Positions 8,313-17,331 of a DNA stretch of 35,054 nt are shown one piece after another. Positions within the stretch are counted from its first letter, which is position 1, and each line of letters starts with the position of its first letter. Origin of the DNA: Parafrankia sp. EUN1f (GTDB lineage Bacteria; Actinomycetota; Actinomycetes; Frankiales; Frankiaceae). The DNA lies in the NCBI RefSeq assembly GCF_000177675.1, contig NZ_ADGX01000089.1, positions 1 through 35,054 on the forward strand, written 5' to 3'. A model generated the notes under the pieces. The model was not told where the DNA came from. It made no database searches and saw nothing but the letters and a program-made list of their open reading frames with translations. The position numbers and the translations under genes were made by a program.

Positions 8313-11140
8313 CGTCCCACCCCTCGCCCGACGACGGCGCGACGACAACGTTCGCGGACGGCGGGGCGGCGCAGGTTGGCGGCAGCGCGGCCCGGGTTCG
8401 ATGGCGGGTGACCGCCGAAGGCGTCGTGCAGGGAGTCGGATTCCGGCCCCATGTCTACCGGCTCGCGGTTGGGCTGGGGCTGGCGGGCTTCGTCCGCAAC
8501 GACGCGGGTGCGGTCGTCGTCGAGGTGGAGGGGGCCGCCCGAGCCGTCGCCGAGTTCCGGCGACGGCTCACGGCCCCGTCCCCACCGCTTGCGCGGGTAC
8601 AGCGGATCACCGTCACCGAGATCGCGCGCGCCGGGAACGCCGACGCCGACGCCGACGCGGCCGAGGCCGCGGCCGGGAACGTGAACCGTGCGGACGTTGG
8701 CGGTGCGGACGCAGTCGCGGCGGTCGCGGCCACGGGCTTCCGCATCCTCGCCAGCGCATCGGCACCCGGCCCGCGCACGATGGTCCCGCCGGACGCGGCC
8801 GTGTGTGACGACTGCCTGCGCGAGCTGGCCGACCCCGCGGACCGCCGCCACCGCCACCCGTTCATCACCTGCACGAACTGCGGTCCCCGCTTCACGATCA
8901 TCGAGAGCCTGCCGTATGACCGCGCGGCGACCACGATGGCCCGGTTCCCGATGTGTCCCGAGTGCACGCGCGAGTACGGCAACCCGGCGGACCGGCGCTT
9001 CCACGCCGAACCCATCTGCTGCCCGTCATGCGGGCCGACGCTGTGGTTCGAACGAGCCGCCGACCCGGGCACGTGCCGGGCCGACCGTGAGCGCGGCGGC
9101 GGCGGCGAGCACGGCGACGGCGGCGAGGGCGAGGGCGAGGGCGATCGAGCCTGCGGCCCCGAGGCCGCGCCCGCGCGGCGGCGGTCGGCGGATGTCGCGC
9201 TCGCGGCGGCGCAGCGAGCGCTGGCGGCGGGCGAGGTCGTGGCGGTGAAGGGCGTCGGCGGATACCACCTGGCCTGCGACGCAGGTGCCAGCGACGCCGT
9301 CGCGCTGCTGCGCGCACGCAAGGGACGTCCGGACAAGCCCCTGGCGGTCATGGTGGCGGACCTGGCGAGCGCTGCCAGGCTCGCCGACCTGTCCGCGGCC
9401 GAGCGGGAGCTGCTGGCCTCGCCCGCCGCGCCGATCGTCCTCGCCCGGAGGAAGGCCACCGCGCCCGTCTCGGAGCTGGTGGCGCCCGGTAGCCCCCTCA
9501 TCGGACTACTCCTGGCGTACACGCCGCTGCATCATCTTCTGTTCACCCCGGTGCCCGGTGCGGACGTGGACCCACCCCAGTCGCTGGTGATGACCAGCGG
9601 CAACCGCTCCGGCGAGCCGATCTGCATCGCGGACGACGAGGCCCGCGCCCGGCTGCGTGACCTCGCGGACGCCTTCCTGGCCCATGACCGGCCGATCGTC
9701 GCGCCGTGCGACGACTCGGTCGAGCGCTTCGACGGCGAACGGGTGCTGCCGGTGCGCCGCTCCCGTGGCTACGCCCCGCAGGTGGTCGACCTCGGACGTC
9801 CCGTCGGCTCCGTGCTGGCGGTGGGCGGCGACGGAAAGGCCACGGTGTGTCTTACCACCGGACGGCACGCGGTCGTCTCACAGCACCTCGGGGACATCGC
9901 CGGGCTCGACGCGCTGCGCACGTTCGAGGACGCCTGCGCCCGGATGACGCGACTGTACGACGTCGCGCCGGCCACGCTCGCCGCCGACCGCCATCCCGGC
10001 TATCTCACCCGGGCCTGGGCGAGCCGGCGACCCACCGGTGCCAGCCGAAGCCACGATGTCGGGCACCATCACGCGCACGTCGCGGCGCTGCTCGCCGAGC
10101 ACGGCCGGCTCGGACGCCCCGGTGCTCCCGGCGGGTCCGGCGGGTCCGGCGATCCTGTCGCCGGACCGGTCCTCGGGATGGCGTTCGACGGCACCGGGTT
10201 CGGGTCCGACGGGACCATCTGGGGTGGTGAGGCGCTGCTGGTCGGAGCCGATCTCACGAGCGTCGAACGGTTCGCGTACCTGCGCCCGGTGCCGCTGCCG
10301 GGCGGCGACGCCGCTGCCCGCGAGCCGTACCGCTGCGCCCTCGCGCATCTCGCTGCCGCCGGGTTGCCCTGGTCCGACGATCTTCCGCCGGTGCGGGCCG
10401 TGACTCCGGCCGCGTTGGCGGTGCTGCGGACGATCCTGGACCGCGGCGTGTCCTGCGTGCCGTGCAGCAGCATGGGCCGGCTGTTCGACGCGGTGGCCGC
10501 GCTGCTCGGTGTGCGTCAGCGCAGCACCTTCGAGGCACAGGCCGCCACCGAGCTGGAAGCCGCGGCTGCGCTGGCAGACGTCGAGGGACTGGCAGACGTC
10601 GAGGGACTGGCGGGCGTCGAGGGACTGGCGGGCATCGCGAGGCTGGCGGGTGTCGCGAGGCTGGCGGGCGTCGCGGGGCGGGAAGCCGCCGCCGAGCGGG
10701 TGGCGGGGGATGCCCGGGGCCTCAGCACTCCGGCGCCGACACCCGTGCTCGCCTTCGGGTTCGACCGCAGGCCCGGCGGGGGTGTGCTCGACCCCGCGCC
10801 GCTGATCTCCGGCCTGGTCGAGGGGATGCGCGCCGGGGTCGCGGTGCCGGTGCTGGCCCAGGCGTTCCACCTGGCTGTCGCCGAGGCGGTGGTGACGGTC
10901 GCCCGTGCGGCGCGTGACCTGCGTGGCGTCGGCGTGGTCGGGCTGACCGGCGGCGTGTTCGCGAACGTCGTCCTCGTGCGGGCCTGCCGTTCCCGGCTGG
11001 TCGCGGCCGGCTTCGAGGTGCTGACCCACCGGGTCGTTCCACCCGGCGACGGCGGGCTCGCGCTCGGGCAGGCCGCGATCGCGGCCCTCGCCGGCACACC
11101 CGACCGTCACGATCGAGATGATGAGGACGAACGCCGATGA
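8309..11140 (+). CDS. hypF: Carbamoyltransferase HypF, [NiFe]-hydrogenase maturation
   Basis: HypF converts carbamoyl phosphate into the carbamoyl group that becomes the cyanide ligands of the NiFe site, handing it to the HypE C-terminal Cys. 943 residues. Domains in order: acylphosphatase (about 31-110, [16 protein letters not shown]), a double zinc finger made of four CxxC pairs (about 169-250), a YrdC-like domain (starting [16 protein letters not shown]) and a Kae1-like C-terminal domain with the metal motif HHHAHVA and [10 protein letters not shown]. It is longer than the usual 750-780 residues because of three low-complexity insertions: an Asp-Ala run after the acylphosphatase domain, a Gly/Glu run at about 9090-9150, and a hexapeptide tandem repeat at 10571-10678. 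TTG 8309 overlaps the preceding stop; no other start precedes the acylphosphatase domain. It overlaps hypD by 4 nt (ATGA). Confidence 0.95.
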   Translation: MTSHPSPDDGATTTFADGGAAQVGGSAARVRWRVTAEGVVQGVGFRPHVYRLAVGLGLAGFVRNDAGAVVVEVEGAARAVAEFRRRLTAPSPPLARVQRITVTEIARAGNADADADAAEAAAGNVNRADVGGADAVAAVAATGFRILASASAPGPRTMVPPDAAVCDDCLRELADPADRRHRHPFITCTNCGPRFTIIESLPYDRAATTMARFPMCPECTREYGNPADRRFHAEPICCPSCGPTLWFERAADPGTCRADRERGGGGEHGDGGEGEGEGDRACGPEAAPARRRSADVALAAAQRALAAGEVVAVKGVGGYHLACDAGASDAVALLRARKGRPDKPLAVMVADLASAARLADLSAAERELLASPAAPIVLARRKATAPVSELVAPGSPLIGLLLAYTPLHHLLFTPVPGADVDPPQSLVMTSGNRSGEPICIADDEARARLRDLADAFLAHDRPIVAPCDDSVERFDGERVLPVRRSRGYAPQVVDLGRPVGSVLAVGGDGKATVCLTTGRHAVVSQHLGDIAGLDALRTFEDACARMTRLYDVAPATLAADRHPGYLTRAWASRRPTGASRSHDVGHHHAHVAALLAEHGRLGRPGAPGGSGGSGDPVAGPVLGMAFDGTGFGSDGTIWGGEALLVGADLTSVERFAYLRPVPLPGGDAAAREPYRCALAHLAAAGLPWSDDLPPVRAVTPAALAVLRTILDRGVSCVPCSSMGRLFDAVAALLGVRQRSTFEAQAATELEAAAALADVEGLADVEGLAGVEGLAGIARLAGVARLAGVAGREAAAERVAGDARGLSTPAPTPVLAFGFDRRPGGGVLDPAPLISGLVEGMRAGVAVPVLAQAFHLAVAEAVVTVARAARDLRGVGVVGLTGGVFANVVLVRACRSRLVAAGFEVLTHRVVPPGDGGLALGQAAIAALAGTPDRHDRDDEDERR
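10571..10678 (+). repeat. 18-bp coding minisatellite in hypF, six units
   Basis: Six consecutive 18-bp units encode L-A-(D/G)-(V/I)-(E/A)-(G/R). Units 1 and 2 are identical; units 3-6 differ by a few bases. The tract lies in the Kae1-like domain, between the LEAAAALAD segment and the [10 protein letters not shown] segment. It stays in frame. Confidence 0.9.
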
Positions 11141-12237
11141 GGTATCTGCGGGAGTTCCGTGATCCCGTGCTCGCGGCCCGGCTCGTGGACGCGATCGCCA
11201 CGGTCGCCACCCGCCGGTGGACGATCATGGAGGTCTGCGGTGGCCAGACCCACTCGATCATCCGTAACGGCCTCGACCAGCTGCTCGCCGAGCAGGTCGA
11301 GTTCGTCCACGGGCCGGGCTGCCCGGTGTGTGTCACCCCGCTGGAGACGATCGACCGGGCGCTGGCGATCGCCGCCCGGCCCGAGGTGATCCTCTGCTCG
11401 TTCGGGGACATGCTGCGGGTTCCCGGCAGTGACACGGACCTGTTCAGCGTCCGTGCGTGCGGCGGTGACGTCCGGGTGGTCTACTCACCGCTGGACGCCG
11501 TCCGCCTCGCCGAGGAGAACCCGCGCCGGGAGGTCGTGTTCCTCGGGATCGGCTTCGAGACGACCGCCCCGGCCAACGCCATGGCGGTGGTGGCGGCCCG
11601 GGCCCGTGGCCTGCGCAACTTCTCGATGCTGGTCAGCCACGTGCTGGTGCCGCCGGCGATGGCCGCGGTGCTCGCGGCGCCGGAGAACCGGGTGCGCGCC
11701 TTCCTCGCCGCCGGGCACGTGTGCGCCGTCATGGGGACGTCCCAGTACGAGCCGCTGGTGTCGTCGCACCGGGTACCGATCGTGGTCACCGGGTTCGAGC
11801 CGCTGGATCTGCTCGACGGGGTCCGCACCGCCGTCGAGCAGCTGGAGGCGGGGCGGGCCGAGCTGGCCAACGCCTACTCCCGGGCGGTGTGCGCCGACGG
11901 CAACGTGGTGGCCCGGCGCACCCTCGACCGGACGTTCACCGTGTGCGACCGGGCCTGGCGTGGCATCGGGGTCATCCCCGGATCGGGCTGGCGGCTCGCG
12001 GACGAGTACGCCGAGTTCGACGCCGAGATCCGTTTCGACGTCACGGGCCTCACCGCCGAGGAGTCGTCCGAGTGCCGCAGCGGTGACGTGCTGCGCGGCA
12101 TGATCAAACCCCCGCAGTGCCCGGCGTTCGGCGGCCGGTGCACTCCGCGTACCCCGCTGGGAGCGACGATGGTGTCCACCGAGGGCGCGTGTGCCGCCTA
12201 CTTCCAGTTCCGCAGGCTCGGTGCCGACCATGGCTGA
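11137..12237 (+). CDS. hypD: Hydrogenase maturation protein HypD
   Basis: HypD carries a [4Fe-4S] cluster. With HypC it holds the iron on which the two cyanides and the CO of the NiFe site are assembled; HypE donates the cyanide. 366 residues, the normal length. Conserved elements: [10 protein letters not shown] (Cys34), [10 protein letters not shown] (Cys62, Cys65), GFETTAP, and the C-terminal cluster-binding Cys set ([20 protein letters not shown]). Start ATG 11137 overlaps the hypF stop by 4 nt, with GAGGA upstream. HypC, its obligate partner, is usually encoded directly upstream of hypD, but the 4-nt overlap leaves no room for it here. HypC must therefore come from another locus. Confidence 0.96.
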   Translation: MRYLREFRDPVLAARLVDAIATVATRRWTIMEVCGGQTHSIIRNGLDQLLAEQVEFVHGPGCPVCVTPLETIDRALAIAARPEVILCSFGDMLRVPGSDTDLFSVRACGGDVRVVYSPLDAVRLAEENPRREVVFLGIGFETTAPANAMAVVAARARGLRNFSMLVSHVLVPPAMAAVLAAPENRVRAFLAAGHVCAVMGTSQYEPLVSSHRVPIVVTGFEPLDLLDGVRTAVEQLEAGRAELANAYSRAVCADGNVVARRTLDRTFTVCDRAWRGIGVIPGSGWRLADEYAEFDAEIRFDVTGLTAEESSECRSGDVLRGMIKPPQCPAFGGRCTPRTPLGATMVSTEGACAAYFQFRRLGADHG

Positions 12238-13357
12238 CGGCGGCTCGGCTGACACCGGCGCGGCTGACGGTGGCCTGGCTGACGGCGGCTCGGCTGACGC
12301 CGGCGTGGTGGATCCGTCCCGCTGGGTGTGCCCGCGTCCGCTGCGGGATCACAGCGCGGTGATGCTGGGGCACGGCGGCGGCGGCATCCTGTCCGGCGAG
12401 CTGATCGAGCACCTGTTCCTGCCGGCCTTCGGGGCTCCGCCGGATCAGCCGATGGCGGATTCGGCGCTGCTGGAGGTGGGCGGCACCCGGCTCGCCTTCT
12501 CGACCGACTCGTATGTGGTCCGCCCGTTGTTCTTTCCGGGTGGCAGCATCGGCGAGCTGGCCGTCCACGGCACCATCAACGATCTCGCGTGCAGCGGCGC
12601 CGCCCCGATCGCGCTGTCCGCCGGCTTCATCCTGGAGGAGGGCCTGGAGCTGGGTGTGCTCGGCCGGGTGGCGCAGGCGATGGGGCAGGCCGCGGCCCGG
12701 GCGGGGGTGCGGCTGGTGACCGGCGACACCAAGGTCGTCGAACGGGGGCTGGCGGACGGCCTCTACGTGAACACGAGTGGCATTGGCGTGGTCCCCTCGG
12801 GGGTCGACATCCGGCCGGAGCGGGCCCGGCCCGGCGACCGGGTGATCGTCTCCGGGGCCGTCGGTGAGCACGGCGTGGCGGTGCTGAGCGTCCGCGAGAA
12901 CCTGGAGTTCGGCGGGGACGTCCGGTCCGACACCGCCGCGCTGCACGGGCTGGTCGCGGCGATGCTGGCGGTGGCACCGGCCGGGGTGCACGCGCTGCGC
13001 GACCCGACCCGGGGCGGTCTCGCCACCAGCCTGTGCGAGATCGCCGCCGCGTCGGGCACCGGCGTCGAGTTCACCGAGGGTGCCGTGCCGGTCCCGCCGG
13101 TGGTGGAGGCGGCCTGCGCGTTCCTCGGCCTCGACCCGCTGCACGTGGCCAACGAGGGCAAGATCGTCGCGTTCGTCGCCCCCGAGGACGCCGACGCCGT
13201 GCTGGCGGCGATGCGGGCGCACCCGGCCGGGAGCGAGGCGGCGGTCATCGGGACCGTCACCGCGGAGCACCCGGGAGTGGTCGTCGGGCGCACCGCCTTC
13301 GGGACGACCCGCATCGTCGCCCGCCCGCTCGGCGAGCAGCTGCCCCGCATCTGCTGA
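12230..13357 (+). CDS. hypE: Hydrogenase maturation protein HypE
   Basis: HypE receives a carbamoyl group from HypF on its C-terminal Cys and dehydrates it with ATP to thiocyanate, the cyanide donor for HypCD. 375 residues of the AIRS/PurM fold. The glycine-rich opening [15 protein letters not shown], the AFSTDSYVV segment, DLACSGAAP and [13 protein letters not shown] are present. The protein ends in PRIC, the diagnostic C-terminal Cys. ATG 12230 overlaps the end of hypD by 8 nt; a start at 12191 would give a longer overlap. The first 25 residues after Met are short Ala-Asp-Gly-Gly repeats (DNA about 12231-12306) before the conserved domain begins near SRWVCPRPL. This is the last gene of the operon; it faces the KAS III-like gene. 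Confidence 0.96.
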   Translation: MADGGSADTGAADGGLADGGSADAGVVDPSRWVCPRPLRDHSAVMLGHGGGGILSGELIEHLFLPAFGAPPDQPMADSALLEVGGTRLAFSTDSYVVRPLFFPGGSIGELAVHGTINDLACSGAAPIALSAGFILEEGLELGVLGRVAQAMGQAAARAGVRLVTGDTKVVERGLADGLYVNTSGIGVVPSGVDIRPERARPGDRVIVSGAVGEHGVAVLSVRENLEFGGDVRSDTAALHGLVAAMLAVAPAGVHALRDPTRGGLATSLCEIAAASGTGVEFTEGAVPVPPVVEAACAFLGLDPLHVANEGKIVAFVAPEDADAVLAAMRAHPAGSEAAVIGTVTAEHPGVVVGRTAFGTTRIVARPLGEQLPRIC

Positions 13358-13366
13358 TCGGTGGCC

Positions 13367-13383
13367 GCCACCGGCGGGCGGTG
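13367..13383. terminator. Short GC hairpin between convergent genes (candidate)
   Basis: CCACCG and CGGTGG pair around a 5-nt loop, in the 32-bp gap between the hypE stop and the KAS III-like stop. There is no T-run, so it is at best a weak bidirectional terminator. Confidence 0.3.
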
Positions 13384-13389
13384 GACGGG

Positions 13390-14469
13390 TCAGGCGGCGT
13401 GGGCGGTGAGGGCCGCGCAGGACCAGGTGAACCCGGCACCGGTGCTGAGTACCAGTGCGGTCTCGCCGGGGGCCAGGATCTTGCTCTCCAGCAGGTCGGC
13501 GATCCCCGCGGTGAGGTCGCCGGCGCCCAGATGCCCCGTCTCACGACCGAAGTCGATCGGTTCGGCGCCGGTGACATCCACGACGATCGGGACGAACACG
13601 GACTCCAGCGGGGCCCGGTGCACGCGCGGCAGGACAACACAGCGAGGGCGTGTTCCACGGGGGAGCTCGGCCTCGGCCAAGGCCAGCCGCAGCAGCGTCT
13701 CCACCCGTTCCCGCTCGGCGGCCCGGTACCCGGAGCTGCCGTGGCGGCGCAGATAGGCACGCTTCGTCCGGCGCGCGTCGACGGTGGGAACGTTCATGCG
13801 GGCCGCCGGGGAGAAGGTGTCGTTGCCCCGGTGCATGCCCTCCAGGCTCGGCGCGGAGACGGAGCTCATCGAGATCAGGCGAAGCTGGGCGCCGCTGCCG
13901 CCGAGAGCTGCGCCGCCGGTGTCGCCGAGGGCTGCGCCGCCGGTGGTGCCGGTGGCGGTGCCCGCGAGGTCGGCCCGGCTGACGAGAACGGCGCTCGCGC
14001 CGTCCCCGTAGGCGACGCCGAGGTCGCTGTTCCACCGGTCGAATCCGGGCGGGCAGAAGCGGTCCGCGGTGGTGACCAGCACCCGGGCCGTGGACGGATC
14101 GGCGAGCAGGTGCGTCGCGGCGGTCTGCAACGCGGCCGCGCCGCCGTTGCACATCTGCTGGATGCCGATCGGCTGCGCCGCATGGGCGCCGAGCTGGTCG
14201 GCGATGTAGTGGGCGGGCGACCAGAAGTCATGCCCCTGGTAGTAGCTCCAGGCGTGCAGGACGAGGTCCAGCTCTGCTCCGTCCCAGCCGGCCCGTTCCA
14301 GTGCCGTGCTCGCCGCGAGTACCGCCATCTCCGGAGCGGAGGGACCGTCCGACACGGTCAGCGACGTGTAGCCGGGATCATCCGCGGAGGCGTCGGACCC
14401 TGCCGGGGCCTCGCTTCGCGGCGGGAGCCAGGCGGCGGCGGCACTGATGACGACAGCGTCGGTCCTCAC
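13390..14469 (-). CDS. Ketoacyl-ACP synthase III family protein (KAS III-like)
   Basis: A thiolase-fold enzyme that condenses or transfers acyl groups from CoA/ACP. 359 residues. The catalytic Cys is at about 107 (GIQQMCNGGAAAL), followed by NSDLGVAYGDGASAVLVS. The His is at about 284 (LPRVHRAP), and GRETGHLGAGD (His about 313) stands where fatty-acid FabH has GNTSAAS with its Asn. This pattern is that of the secondary-metabolism KAS III-like group, whose members include acyltransferases as well as condensing enzymes, not of housekeeping FabH. A linker at about 172-192 repeats TGGAALG. GTG 14469 was chosen because GGGAGGG lies about 10 nt upstream. No polyketide synthase, ACP or tailoring gene is adjacent; the nearest carrier domain is in the fusion gene at 18361. 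Substrate unknown. Confidence 0.85.
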   Translation of the reverse strand: MRTDAVVISAAAAWLPPRSEAPAGSDASADDPGYTSLTVSDGPSAPEMAVLAASTALERAGWDGAELDLVLHAWSYYQGHDFWSPAHYIADQLGAHAAQPIGIQQMCNGGAAALQTAATHLLADPSTARVLVTTADRFCPPGFDRWNSDLGVAYGDGASAVLVSRADLAGTATGTTGGAALGDTGGAALGGSGAQLRLISMSSVSAPSLEGMHRGNDTFSPAARMNVPTVDARRTKRAYLRRHGSSGYRAAERERVETLLRLALAEAELPRGTRPRCVVLPRVHRAPLESVFVPIVVDVTGAEPIDFGRETGHLGAGDLTAGIADLLESKILAPGETALVLSTGAGFTWSCAALTAHAA

Positions 14470-14655
14470 CCGGACGTGCTCCCTCCCACGAGTCGACGGG
14501 TCCGGAGACAGCACCCGACATGCTCGACAGTGCTCGACGGCAGCCCACAAAGAATATGCGGATCTGTGTCGCGGGGCTCCAGTTATCCCGTCGAGGGCCC
14601 GCCGGGCGTGGCGATAGCGGGAGGCCGCGCCGTGGCGCGTGGCTCGCTCCACCGA

Positions 14656-14723
14656 GGTGGGGTGTGGTCGCCGCGCTGCCCGGAACGGCGCCTGTCGACG
14701 GCCACACGACACCACACCCCACC
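14656..14723 (-). terminator. 13-bp perfect inverted repeat downstream of the I66-like gene
   Basis: Arms GGTGGGGTGTGGT (14656-14668) and ACCACACCCCACC (14711-14723) are perfectly complementary, with a 42-nt loop. They begin 20 nt past the stop of the minus-strand gene at 14743. This could be a terminator or mRNA-stabilising hairpin for that gene. It lacks a T-run and the loop is long. Confidence 0.4.
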
Positions 14724-14742
14724 CACCCGCCGTCCTCGGTGG

Positions 14743-15153
14743 CTAGCCGACCTGCTGGAGCTGCCAGCCCCTGTCCTGCCTGAAGACCGGCGAAAGCGCG
14801 ATCATGGGTGGGAAGATGAGGGCCGGGTGCAGCCCGAGCGTCAGCAGGTCGTTCTCGGTGACTCCGATGACGACGGAGCCGGGCCGGGGGCCCTCATCGA
14901 TCCGCCAGGTCCGCGCCTGCGGAAACGCCTGAACCGGCTCGAACGGGTCCGGGGCGCCGTCGAATCCCAGAAACTCCTGGGCCGAGGCGTTGCGAATGGT
15001 GTACCTACCGTCTCCGCTGCCCTTGATCTCCCACTCCTGACCCCGCCCGTTCTCGGGCAGGAGAACAGCGGGCCCCCGGCCATTGCTGGTGATGTTCTGC
15101 TGGCCATCGAGGCTGATGCGATAGATGCCGTCACTGATGACGCTGTTGCCCAT
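14743..15153 (-). CDS. Small protein, possible beta-trefoil / I66-type protease-inhibitor-like fold
   Basis: 136 residues with no signal peptide or membrane helix. The text has three short repeat-like modules, each starting with a G-x-Y or x-W strand: DGIYRISLDGQQ (about 8-19), QEWEIKGSGDGRYTI (39-53) and TWRIDEGP (81-88), ending RGWQLQQV. This periodicity, with Trp followed by I/E/R, resembles the beta-trefoil of the I66 serine-protease-inhibitor family, known mostly from mushrooms but with bacterial members. I rest this only on pattern; a ricin-B-like lectin fold is the main alternative. Start ATG 15153 has GAAGGCGGG upstream. It is transcribed alone, divergently from the gene at 15559. Confidence 0.6.
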   Translation of the reverse strand: MGNSVISDGIYRISLDGQQNITSNGRGPAVLLPENGRGQEWEIKGSGDGRYTIRNASAQEFLGFDGAPDPFEPVQAFPQARTWRIDEGPRPGSVVIGVTENDLLTLGLHPALIFPPMIALSPVFRQDRGWQLQQVG

Positions 15154-15558
15154 TTCATACCCGCCTTCTGTGGATGAATGGCCTGGTGGTCAGTCCTGTG
15201 CACGGTTGGTTCCAGGCATGGGAACGGCCGGCAACCGGCCTGTTGGAAGCGGTCCGCCGTGAGTTATCCGGCCGACCGGAACGTGTGAGATCGTCCCGTG
15301 CGGCCGAAACCGTCAGGTCGGCGTGGCGCGAACTCGTGCCCGGGACTTTGGTGCCTCGCCGCGATGCCATTGTGCCCGGCCGTGCCTCATCCCGCTGGCG
15401 ACGCCTACCGGCGGATGTCCGAACACCCGATTCCTGCAGATCGGTAATAGCCGGGCAGTGTGTGAGAAGACGGTCGATCCTCGGACCGGAACAGGTGGGG
15501 GCGGGGACACCGGGTGGCGGGAAACTGCCCGCACCGGCGATGAGTTTCGGGAGCTCGC
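15154..15558. other. Divergent intergenic region, no gene seen
   Basis: About 400 bp between the I66-like gene (minus) and the pyridoxamine-oxidase-fold gene (plus). It must hold both promoters. The only clear structure is a small hairpin GGCCGG-CAA-CCGGCC at 15226-15240. Short open frames here have no recognisable protein features. Confidence 0.5.
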
Positions 15559-16113
15559 GTGGTCCAATCCCACATGCACGCACCCGACGCGACCAACCTC
15601 GCTGACCTCTACGACCTGCCGCCGGTGGACTGGGCGTTCATCCAGGCACGCCTCGATGGCGGGCTCACCCAGGCCCCGGGCTCCGGCGGGCCCGGCCGGC
15701 ACACCTGCTGGCTGACGACGCTCAACGCGGATGGCTCGCCGCACGTCACCGGTATCGGGGCCCTGTATGCGGAAGGCGGCCTCTGGTTCGAGACCGGCGA
15801 GCGCACTCGTAAGGCGCGCAACATCGCCCGCGATCCGCGCTGTGCGCTGAGCCTGGCCACGGCCGAGTTCGATCTCGTGGTCGAGGGGCGGGCCAGCCAG
15901 GTCACCGATCCGTCGGTCGTCGCGGCACTGGCTGCCCGCTGGGCGGCGGAGGGCTGGCCGGTGTCGGTGGACGAGTCCGGCCGGGCCCTGACCGCCGAGT
16001 TCAGCGCGCCATCCGCCGGCCCGCCGCCCTGGTTCGTCTACCGGATCGATCTGACCGCGGCGACGGCCGTGCGGACTGTCGATCCCGGCGGTGCCACCCG
16101 GTGGCGTTTCTGA
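15559..16113 (+). CDS. Pyridoxamine 5'-phosphate oxidase-fold protein (flavin/F420 type)
   Basis: A 184-residue split-barrel protein of the PNPOx-like family. Members bind FMN, F420 or other cofactors and act as small reductases/oxidases in the cytosol. Visible features are TCWLTTLNADGSPHVTGIGAL (the first strand pair), LWFETGERTRKARNIARDPR (the phosphate-contacting Lys/Arg helix), CALSLATAEFDLVVEGRA, and a C-terminal FVYRIDLTAATAVRT strand. In actinobacteria many such proteins are F420-dependent, but cofactor choice cannot be read here. GTG 15559 has GGGAG 5 nt upstream; ATG 15574 is the alternative start and has poorer spacing. Single gene, convergent with the SGNH hydrolase gene. Confidence 0.8.
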   Translation: MVQSHMHAPDATNLADLYDLPPVDWAFIQARLDGGLTQAPGSGGPGRHTCWLTTLNADGSPHVTGIGALYAEGGLWFETGERTRKARNIARDPRCALSLATAEFDLVVEGRASQVTDPSVVAALAARWAAEGWPVSVDESGRALTAEFSAPSAGPPPWFVYRIDLTAATAVRTVDPGGATRWRF

Positions 16114-16125
16114 GCCCTCCGGGTG

Positions 16126-17331
16126 TCAGCGCATCGGCAGCGGGTCGGTGCGTGCCGTGCTCGCGGTCGGGGACGCGGGGCTCAGGTAGGGACCGTGCAC
16201 GGCACGCACGTAGTACTCGAACGTGTGCGCGGGATCCGGCAGGACGAGCTTCCAGCTGTCGGCGGGCAGCGGCAGGTCGGATGGGGTGAACTCACGGCCG
16301 AGGGTGGCATCCCGTGAGTACAGGACGTAGCCGCCGGCGCCGAACGAATGCGACCAGCGCACCGTCACGATGCCGCCCTCCTTGACCGCGGTGATCGACT
16401 GCGGGGCCGACGGCCTGGTCTCCGGGACGGTCTGCGGTATCGGCGTGCGGTAGAGCGGGAGGCCGAACGCGATGGCCAGCGCGTCGGCGAACGCCCTGGC
16501 CACCCGGAACTCGCCCACGCCGTTGGGATGGACGCCGTCATACGTGTCGGTCGCCGCCCGGTAGGTCGCCCCCAGGCCGGCGAGCGCCACCGGCGACGGG
16601 GCCGTGCCCCAGCTCGGGAGCTCCCGGGCCAGCAGCTCGTTGTACTCGGAGATCCTGGCGTTGAGGTCGGGTGACATGCCCGGCAGCAGCGTGGGATGGA
16701 TGACGTCCGCCAGCACAACCCTGATCGACGGCCTGGCCGCGCGCGCTCTTGTGAGGAGAGTGTGCAGATCCGCGACGAGGCCGGCGGGCGTGTTGAGCGC
16801 ATACGCCAGATCGTTGTAACCGAGCTCGACGAGCAGGATGTCCGGCTGGTACCGGGCGACATCGCCGGCGATGGTTTGTTTGGCCTCCAGCGCGGTCCAG
16901 CCCCACTCGGCGTTGTTCTCCGTGGGAAAGTCGATGCCCGCCCGGTAGGCCCCGTCATGGGAGATCGGCGCGTCGACCTTCGGATACTCGTCCGGCTGCG
17001 CGGGCGGGATGACATAGGTGCCTGTCCAGGGGCCGACGAACCGTGCGTTCACACCGCCGGAGCGAAAGTGCTCCCACAGGCGATAGCGCCAGGTGAAGTC
17101 GCCTTCCCGGCCCTGACTGATCGAGTCACCGGTGACCATCACCCGCAGGAGCCCGTCCTGCCCGTCCTGCCCGTCCTGCCCGGCCAGGTCGGCGCGGCCG
17201 GTCGGTTCCGGTGTGCCCGGAACGGCTTCGGCTGGCCAGACCAGGGCTGCGACGGCCCCCGCGCACGCGGCGGTCGCGACGAGTGCCGTCAGGGTCAGTA
17301 CCAGCGCGACCACGGCCCACGGGGACCGCAT
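16126..17331 (-). CDS. Exported SGNH/GDSL hydrolase with C-terminal fibronectin III-like domain
   Basis: A 401-residue esterase-type enzyme. A hydrophobic N-terminal helix (about 5-33) acts as a signal peptide or anchor. A low-complexity linker with the repeat GQDGQDGQDG follows. The SGNH domain shows block I VMVTGDSISQG (Ser about 70), GYNDLAYAL (block III Gly/Asn) and DGVHPNGVG (block V Asp/His). From about residue 310, beta-rich sequence (APQSITAVK...VTVRWSHS...YVLYSRD...FEYYVRAV) matches a fibronectin III module, common in enzymes acting on polysaccharides. I chose ATG 17331; TTG 17355 is possible and would add eight residues with two Lys that suit a signal peptide. Substrate unknown; carbohydrate or lipid ester outside the membrane is likely. 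Confidence 0.85.
   Translation of the reverse strand: MRSPWAVVALVLTLTALVATAACAGAVAALVWPAEAVPGTPEPTGRADLAGQDGQDGQDGLLRVMVTGDSISQGREGDFTWRYRLWEHFRSGGVNARFVGPWTGTYVIPPAQPDEYPKVDAPISHDGAYRAGIDFPTENNAEWGWTALEAKQTIAGDVARYQPDILLVELGYNDLAYALNTPAGLVADLHTLLTRARAARPSIRVVLADVIHPTLLPGMSPDLNARISEYNELLARELPSWGTAPSPVALAGLGATYRAATDTYDGVHPNGVGEFRVARAFADALAIAFGLPLYRTPIPQTVPETRPSAPQSITAVKEGGIVTVRWSHSFGAGGYVLYSRDATLGREFTPSDLPLPADSWKLVLPDPAHTFEYYVRAVHGPYLSPASPTASTARTDPLPMR
17152..17178 (-). repeat. 9-bp coding microrepeat in the SGNH hydrolase gene
   Basis: Three perfect tandem copies of CCCGTCCTG (plus strand) encode the GQD tripeptide repeat in the linker after the signal peptide. Confidence 0.85.

Noticed and set aside
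9878-11110. A 410-residue minus-strand frame opposite hypF
   Set aside because: Low-complexity antisense shadow of the hypF Kae1-like domain.
11100-11145. Space for hypC between hypF and hypD
   Set aside because: The two genes overlap by 4 nt, so no hypC can lie between them; I saw no MCLxxP-type start elsewhere in the window.
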